In this document: positions 57,077 to 64,000 of the stretch, piece after piece
Position numbering within the stretch: position 1 is the first letter of the stretch
How the letters are laid out: every line of letters begins with the position of its first letter
Source of the DNA: Anastatus disparis
Taxonomy: Eukaryota > Arthropoda > Insecta > Hymenoptera > Eupelmidae
Assembly (NCBI GenBank): GCA_017163975.1
Contig: JAFFSR010000352.1
Coordinates: 620,001 to 684,000, forward strand
Length of the DNA stretch: 64,000 nt
Direction: 5' to 3'
Program-made: the position numbers and the translations under genes
The notes under the pieces: model-generated
Seen by the model: the letters and a program-made list of their open reading frames with translations, nothing else
The model's database searches: none
Told to the model about the DNA's origin: nothing

Positions 57077-60000
57077 TTAACTCGGATACGTGTACCTTCG
57101 CATTTCTACGACTACCTTCCTCTCTAAAACATATACTACAGGTGATTTTACCTCAATAATACGAAACGGGCCTTCATATTTTGGAGCTAATTTCGCAGAG
57201 AAACCTTGTGCTCCTTTTGATAACACCTGCGTTTTTCTCAACACTTGATCTCCTACATTGAACCTTACATCTTTTTTATTCTGGTCATATCTCTTAGCTT
57301 GTTTATTTTGTGCTTCATCTATATGTCTAGCTACCAAGTCTCTCAAAGCATCTAATCTTTTTAATCCATCCTTCCAGACTTCTGGATCTAATTTAAGCTT
57401 AGGTCCTCTAGTCTCGATTTCTCTTCGTAAACTCTTCACTGGTGCAGGATTACGACCATAATTTAAGAATGCTGGTGATACTTTTGTTGAAGCTTGGGTA
57501 GCTGTATTAACAGCATGTCTGAACTCATGTAGATGTTTGTCCCAGTCTCGATGGTCTGACCCAACAAAAATAGAAATCATAGTTTTCAACGTTCTATTTG
57601 TTCTCTCGACTGGGTTGGCCTGGGGATGATATGGTGGAGTAGTTACATGTTTTACACCATATTCATCCAACGTACTCTTTAACCACTTATTGTCAAACTC
57701 TTTACCATTATCAGTAAGTAAATAATCAGGAGCTTCCCATCTGAATAAAATCAGCTCTTCAAAGGCTCTCGAGACTCCTTTACTATCTGCAGTTCTCAAT
57801 GGTTTTAGCTCTATCCAGCGAGTGAACAAATCTTGGAACACTAGTACATATTTATACTGGTTCTTGCTCTTAGGAAACTCCATGCAATCAGCTGCTACTA
57901 CAGCCCATGGTCTCTCGACAATTCTCTTTCCCATTAAACCTTGAGCACCTGTTTGCATCACTTTATATCTCTGACACTCTGAACACTGCTGGATATATGA
58001 ATTTATGTCATACCACGCTCCTGGCCAATAATATTCTCCAATCACCCGATCATAAGTTTTCTCTATACCAAAATGTCCTGATGAGGCTTCTCTATGGGCA
58101 TCACTTATTACTCTCTCTCGATACTCTGTTGGTACCAATAATCTTTAACCTTCTTCTCGAAAAGTCACTGGATCTAGTAACCTATCTCTTTTAAAGTAAT
58201 ACAATAAATCATCTTCCAATTTCCAATTTGGAAACTTTCTAGGAAAATGTTTTACTTCCTCTACTCTCGATAGATACCATGGATCTTCAATAGTGGTAAA
58301 ACCAGCCACCTCTTCATTTTCTAACTCGAAACCTCTCGATACAGCATCTGAGACATGATTAAGAGCACCTTTTCTGTATATAATCTCGAAGTCCCATTGC
58401 TGTAACTCTAAAACCCAACGAGCAAGCCTACCAGTTGGATCTTTAAGATTTCTGAGCCACTTGAGAGCGCTATGGTCGGTGTGTACTGTGAAGTGATATC
58501 CATCTAAATAAGGTCTCAACTTCTTTATTGCCCATAATAATGCAAGACCCTCTTTCTCAGTTACAGTATAATTTTTCTCTGCTTTATTCAAGACTCGACT
58601 AATATACACTATAGGGTGATCTCCATCTCCACTTTCTTGTGTTAGCACAGCTCCTATGGCATAATCGCTAGCATCGCAATGTACCGAAAATGGCTTACTG
58701 AAATCTAGTCTGGCTAACACTGGTGCTTGAGTAAGTGCTCTTTTTAGGTTCTCGAAAGCTTGCTCTTGATCCTCACCCCAGGTCCAGGTTTGACCTTTAT
58801 GAAGCAGTTTTACCAACGGAATCTTTATCTCTGACTCCTTCTCTATGAATCTCGAATACCAACCCACCATACCCAAGAAACGTCTCAATTGTTTAATAGT
58901 TTTAGGAGTAGGATAATTCAGCACTGGTAAAATTCTCTCTGAATCTGGTCTCAACCCATCTCTATCTAGTTTGTATCCCAGGTAAGTTACACTCGAACAA
59001 CAAAATTCACATTTTTCATTGTTCACTACTAGACCTGCACTCACTAATCTCTTTAACACAATTTCGACCCACTTTATATGTTCTTCGAACGTTTCTGTCA
59101 CGATGATGATATCATCTAGATATCCAAAGACATGTTGCTCGAATTCTGGACCAAATAAGGCGTCAACAAGCCTTTGGAAGGTCATTGGTGCGTTAGTTAG
59201 GCCAAATGGGAGACGTTTAAACTGGAATAGTCCCAATCCAGACACTGCAAATGCTGTGTATTTACGACTCTCATGGCTGAACATTACCTGGAAATACGCC
59301 TACTCTAGATCTATTTTAGTAATATATCTTGCTTTTCTTAATTTGTCTAAAATAGAGTCCATACTCTGCATTGGATAAGCATCAGGTTTAGTGACTTTAT
59401 TCACATCTCTAAAATCCACACAAAACCTATACTTTCCATTAGGTTTCCTGACAATTACTGGCTCACTACTCCATTCACTCGCTGATTTCTCGATAATATT
59501 CTGCTCTAGCATTCTCTTGACCTCTTTTTGTGCCACTTGAAGTTTGTATGGTGACATACGTCTTGGGCGTTGTTTAATCGGCCTAACTCCAGGCTCGATC
59601 TCTATATGATGCTCTATCAATGTAGTGATTCCTGGTACTTTTGATGGTGGTGGTAAAATTCTCTTAGCCAAATCTTTTACTGTTTTCTCTTGATCTTCTG
59701 TGATCTCAACTATCGCAGCGCACTCTCCAAAAATAACTGCTTTACTCTCAGAACGATGATTTGAAAATTTTCTCCACTCTCCATCTGGAACTCTCCATAA
59801 ATCTTGACCTAGTTTTACCTCTAAGTCCCATTTTCTATGAAAATCCATACCAAGAACCATATCGTGTTCCATTTGTCTTGCAACCTTGAGCTCCATGGGT
59901 TGTACTACTCCATCAACGTCTAATACGACCTCTAGTACACCCAACAGTTTTGATATGGCTCCAGTTACTGTTTTAATTGATAAATTGCTAGGTTTTAATC

Positions 60001-60658
60001 TGTCTCGAAATTTCTCTCCAATCTTTGGCCCAACTAATGTAATCATCGCACCTGCGTCAAATAAAGCTAGGTATTTCTCTCCTCCTAACTCGATTTGCAA
60101 GAAATTTCTATTTTCTGACGTCGATCCTGCAACTTTCCTATGTATATTCTCAGAATTTCTCTTCTCTGTCGTACTTGGTACGACTTTTCCCCCCTCCTGG
60201 ACTGTTGAAGGTGAAGCAATGTCTTCAACAGACCGATCAGGAACCACCTCAGGAACTGGAACACTGCTTTCAGCTGGGTTCGAGAAATTCAACTGCTGCA
60301 CTAACTCTCTCACCGCTTCTCTTATATGCTCTTCAGGTGGATTTTCTTCAGCATTCTGAGATATATCACGATCCTGATTTATACTCTGAACAGGTTCTTT
60401 AGCAGGTTGTCTCTCAGTTACTATTTCTAGTATTGTTTCTCTTTTATCTCTTAATTCTGTCTCTGTTTCTCTTGTATCTCTTATTTCTGGCTCTGTTTCT
60501 CTTTGCTCTAAATTTGGATTCTCTCTATTTAAATTCTCAGTATCTCGATTCTCGATGTTAATAATCTTTGCATCTCGACTCTGAATGTTCTCATTGATTT
60601 CTCTCTCTTGTGTTTTCTCTTTTATATTGTTCGCCCTTTCTCGATCATTTAGGAGCAT
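57077..60658 (-). pseudogene. pol: pol of the gypsy-like element (protease, RT, RNase H, integrase)
   Basis: From ATG 60658 there is a long Arg/Glu-rich N-terminal extension (RETEPEIRDTRETETE), then the protease at LALFDAGAMITLVG. RT begins at PGVRPIKQRPRRMSPYK; FCVDFRDVNKVTKPDAYP follows. An in-frame TAG at 59300-59302 falls just after ITKIDLE. The frame resumes with GLFQFKRLPFGLTNAP and GYLDDIIIV (YLDD box). RNase H has HCDASDYAIGAVL and TDHSALKWL. A TAA at 58145-58147 lies between RNase H and integrase, in frame. Integrase has the zinc segment HFGIEKTYDRVIGEYYWPG with CSECQRYK, then VVAADCMEF, LTDNGKEF and ANPVERTNRT for the DDE triad, and a GPY/F-type KYEGPFRI. Only two stops interrupt about 3.6 kb. 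Confidence 0.92.
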
Positions 60659-60669
60659 AGAGGGCGATC

Positions 60670-63050
60670 CTACGTTCCTGTTTGGCCGTTTCCCAAAAAC
60701 CTACGAATGTGAGCACAGTTCTTACACGTATGCAGAATTACACCTCTGGCTCCACACCCTTGGCAGCTAAGATTTGATGGTGCTCTATTGGCATTTTGAC
60801 TCCCCTCTCGATTATTCGATGTTCTATTTGGACATTCGAATGAAGAATGACCTATTTGAGAACATGAATAACAGGTGCGTTTTGCACATTGTGAGGCTCT
60901 ATGTCCAACAGTATGGCACACATGACATTCACCATAAAAAACCGATGAGTCTACTCGATTAGAAGGCCCATTTCTTCTTTGACCTTGATTTATGGGCTGT
61001 CGTTCTGCTCTCGACTGCCATTGGTTATTATTTTCTTTAGGCCTGGTCCCATTATTATTATTAGACCTTATCTCATTATTCTCAGTTACTTGCATGGACT
61101 GAGCATTATCATCTGCATTCAGATCTACAGCTTCAGTCTGGACTTGTTGATTTGATGAAGCAGGCGATTTCCTCTTATTATTCTTATTTTTCCGAGGTGC
61201 TGGCTTTGGTGGTTTCGTAATCACTTTTTGTGAATTATCAGTCTCTTTCTCTTCCATATCATCTCTACACTCAACTCTGCTAGCTGCTATTTTTGCACTC
61301 TTAGTATCTCGATGATAAGCAGCACCTGGAACCTTTGAATTCTCTTTCGAAGGAGGTGGTACATATTTTTGATCTAACTCTTTTTGTCTCTCCCACCGTT
61401 GTCCATACTTCTCTAAATCATCGAAATCATATATCTTTTTAGTTGCCATATACCTTCGATATTCTGGCAATAGATTTCAGTATGCGATCTCGAGTTGTCT
61501 TCTAATTGATGGAGGATACTTAAAATGGCCGACAATATACTCAAAATTAGAGAGGTAATTGGCTATCTTTTCTCCTTTTCCTTGAGTTCTGGCTTTTAAC
61601 TCATCTAAGATATCCTCCTCGTCCATCACTGGAATATATTGTCTTTTAAAAGCCTTCTTGAATCCTCTCCAATCTCGAATTCTCCTCTCAGCTGTTTCAT
61701 ACCAGTGACTTGCGTCTTCCAAAAATATGCAGTGTAGTACTTTTACCCAATCTTTATCTGAGTAATCAGTACTCTTCTTGCATTTCTCTAAACGTTTTAA
61801 AAAATCTTCTGCATTCTCTCAACCCGAAAATTTCAGATGCCAAGATTCCAGAATTTTGACTAATTTAAAATTATCTTGGTCTTTCTTTCTCCTCCGAGTC
61901 TTTTTCTTGACTCGAATAGGATAGTCAGACTCACTGCCACTTGTTGAACTCTTGCTACTACTACTACTCCTGTTGCTCAGATCTCTTGACTTATTTTTAG
62001 AATGATGGTGATGTCTACTGGTATGACTTTTATATCTCTTTTCACTCGATATTTCTTGAGTACCACCACGAGTCGATCTTAACCTTGATGATTGGTTTGG
62101 AGATACTTACTCTTATCAGAGGATCGAGGATCATCTCTGTCAGATTTCTGACATTTATGACAACAACTTATTGGATCTTTCTGCCTATCTTCCTTTTCTC
62201 TTGATTGGTTGTCTTTTTCCCGGTTGGTTATCCCGTCTACTTGCTGTTGGTCTTGACTCCTCTCTTCAACTTTTCTACTTAACTCGTTTCTCGACTCATT
62301 TCCACTAGGTTGAGTATTTACAGTTTTAGTATATCTCCTTCTCGTCACATTTGCATCATATGACAACCTTGTTGGATCACTATACTTATTAATCCAACCC
62401 AAAATGGTATAATCATTTATGGACAATGGATTGGCTATCTTTTTTCCAGCCATTGTGGTTTTAGCAGGCAATCTCATTGAAGCATTATTTCCATATGTAG
62501 TAGATGTCATCTTGGGTAACGAATAGGTTGAATATAAATCAGTGCCACTTATAGCAAGCGTACTCGTTACTGTTGTAGTTGTTAATGCTACAGTGGTCAC
62601 TACTGATGCTTGTGACGAGAAAGATGTCGTCGTAACAGTGTTCAACGGAGATAATCTTGTACCCTATTCGCTTGGAATTATAGACCTCCTAGTGTCGTCA
62701 CCTCTAGCCCCCTCTGATTCTTCAGAGTCTTGTCCCGAAGCTGATACTATCTGAGGCTCCATCTGTGTGTGTATACCTGAATCACTCATATTGGGAAGCG
62801 AGGACTTTAATAATGACCCACGTTCGTCAACTTCAGGAAACCACGGAACTCGATATACCCAAGCTTTTCGTAACTCTGCTCCATACAATCGTTTTCGAAG
62901 AGTTTTCTCTGATCCTTGAGTGTTGAGATCAAACTCGTTCAACTCCTCATTTATTCTTTCGATAGGCCAGTCTCTGATATCCTCGTATAAATGTCTTAAA
63001 ATCTCGGAACTACTAATCAGTTGCCTCAACTGTTCAGAATAATCTTCCAT
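60670..63050 (-). pseudogene. gag: gag of the gypsy-like element, several lesions
   Basis: The minus-strand ATG is at 63050. Residues about 18-50 (LRHLYEDIRDWPIERINEEL and GSEKTLRKRLYG) resemble a SAP-type helix-loop-helix. An in-frame TAG at 62664-62666 is followed in frame by a Thr/Ser-rich linker. Further lesions separate a Lys/Ser-rich segment, the capsid region (WYETAERRIRDWRGFKKAF, GEKIANYLSNFEYIVGHF), with in-frame stops at 61819-61821 and 61477-61479, and the C-terminal part 61470-60670. The latter has a basic linker and two CCHC knuckles (CHVCHTVGHRASQC and CYSCSQIGHSSFEC) plus a third Cys pair near the end. The stop is 11 bases before the pol ATG. This is the structural protein that would form particles and bind RNA. 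Confidence 0.75.
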
Positions 63051-63100
63051 ACGGTCAGTTAGTGATAACCTTTATATTTTACTCTTTGCTCTACTCAAAT

Positions 63101-63534
63101 CTCGACAATCTTGTCTTTCCTTGAGTATCTAACTTATTATATGCTAGAAAGTTCTTGAAAGGGAAAACAAGAATGAGCAGGAACTCAATAAATTTAGAGC
63201 AAAATAAACTAATCACCTCTAGATAAACTTCAAATAGAGGTGTAATTAACGAAGGTACACGTTCCGCAGGCAAAAAGGATGGCTCGATAAATTCTTCTTA
63301 TGATAATAATAAAAAAAAAATTTTTATTAATAATAGGCAATTAAGGCAACTCCAATCTCGAAACTGGGATGAATCTATTCTCTTTTGGGTATTCAAAAAG
63401 GACTTAGTTATTTTGAGGTTATAGGCTAATAGAAAGGTTATGACTACTAGACATTCACACACTAAAAATCGTTTGTAATATATATCCTTATCTCTAATTT
63501 ATCTCCACACACAGTATAAATAAATAATATATCA

Positions 63535-63569
<35 letters not shown>

Positions 63570-64000
63570 AATAAATATTTAAAATATGTCAAATTGTATA
63601 AATTTATACTCTGGCGATTACCTTTACAATTTTTTTTTAATCTAGAAGGGAAATAAAAAATCTTGCTCATAAAATGAGGCTTAAATTTTCTCTTCTTTTA
63701 CGCTCTTCTTAAATAAATAAAATAATCTTGAGTATATATCAATTTATCTCTTCTCAATAAATATAAATTTCTTCGTTAGTCTCTTCTCAATAAATAAAAA
63801 TTAAGAAATTTTCTCTTCTCTAACTCTGTTTTATTAAGCTACCCCTCTGTTCTCGATAAATAATCTCTTCTCTTTCTTAGTTCTTTCTTTCTCCTCTCTC
63901 GATAAAATTTATTTAAATTGGAAGAAAATGAAAAATCCTTTACTCAACTCTCGACACCTCCTCTCTCAACTCTCGATAAAATTAGATGTTAATACAAAAG
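63101..64000. other. Leader/LTR-side flank of the gypsy-like element
   Basis: No gene is supported. The region is rich in TCTCGATAAA and TTCTCTTCTC-type motifs (e.g. around 63,850, 63,895 and 63,970) and has a (TA)n tract at 63538-63562. It is probably the 5' leader and part of the right LTR, but the LTR boundary and tRNA primer site could not be fixed. Confidence 0.4.

Larger units (their letters stand above)
55300..63100 (-). mobile_element. Ty3/gypsy-like LTR retrotransposon with a third ORF
   Basis: On the minus strand the order is gag (SAP-like N-terminus, capsid region, zinc knuckles), protease, reverse transcriptase, RNase H, integrase, then an extra ORF. Protease before RT and integrase after RNase H is the Ty3/gypsy order. 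A purine-rich tract follows the last ORF on the minus strand (AGAGAAGAGGAAG at about 55,330), a possible polypurine tract. LTRs were not resolved. The element and its flanks are full of TCTCGA. Confidence 0.85.

Noticed and set aside
59886..60359. 157-codon + strand frame opposite pol
   Set aside because: It is antisense to the protease region of pol and carries no recognisable motif.

Overview
This 64 kb window is AT-rich, repeat-choked nuclear DNA from an invertebrate, most likely an insect. The evidence is a Polinton/adintovirus-like element, Helitrons, I/Jockey- or CR1-like non-LTR elements and a Ty3/gypsy-like element, together with abundant (TA)n tracts and foldback transposons. A hymenopteran would fit, but the species cannot be proven from the sequence. 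I found no convincing cellular protein-coding gene, rRNA, tRNA or CRISPR array. Almost everything recognisable is a mobile element or an integrated virus-like element, mostly broken by one or a few stops or frameshifts.

Region 1 (1 to about 19,000) is a Polinton/Maverick element of the adintovirus-like type, all on the + strand and cut by the left edge of the window. In order it has a family-B DNA polymerase, a packaging-ATPase remnant, a small basic protein with a hydrophobic tail, a charged protein, a phospholipase A2-domain protein, a retrovirus-type integrase with a chromodomain, a penton-like protein, a pVI-like core protein, the major capsid protein, an unrecognised protein, a truncated adenain-like protease and another unrecognised protein. 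A 3.7 kb cut-and-paste transposon with an intact transposase ORF and a TTAG target duplication splits the integrase. A 5.0 kb giant palindrome, itself containing a second palindrome, splits the last gene.

Region 2 (about 19,700 to 28,400) holds a TTAA-flanked MITE, a 1 kb foldback element and a decayed Helitron with an Ulp1-like (C48) protease ORF. Two further foldback elements are nested in the Helitron, which then runs into about 1 kb of degenerate GGGCCC/A-rich tandem repeat.

Region 3 (28,445-32,830, minus strand) is a near-complete non-LTR retrotransposon. Region 4 (32,830-43,700) is mostly featureless AT-rich DNA with hairpins, a second Helitron fragment on the minus strand, a small palindromic element and a second copy of a foldback family also present in the first Helitron.

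Region 5 (43,700-52,760) holds two related non-LTR elements in opposite orientations, one nearly full length (+) and one truncated (-). Region 6 (55,300-63,100, minus strand) is a Ty3/gypsy-like element with gag, protease, reverse transcriptase, RNase H and integrase. It also has an unusual third ORF downstream of pol encoding an arginine/serine/glutamate-rich zinc-knuckle protein. This element and its flanks are saturated with the hexamer TCTCGA/TCGAGA.

The best leads are the Polinton/adintovirus-like gene set with its PLA2 protein, an exact A AAA AAA slippery heptamer at the capsid-gene frameshift, the nested giant palindrome, and the third ORF and hexamer bias of the gypsy-like element.
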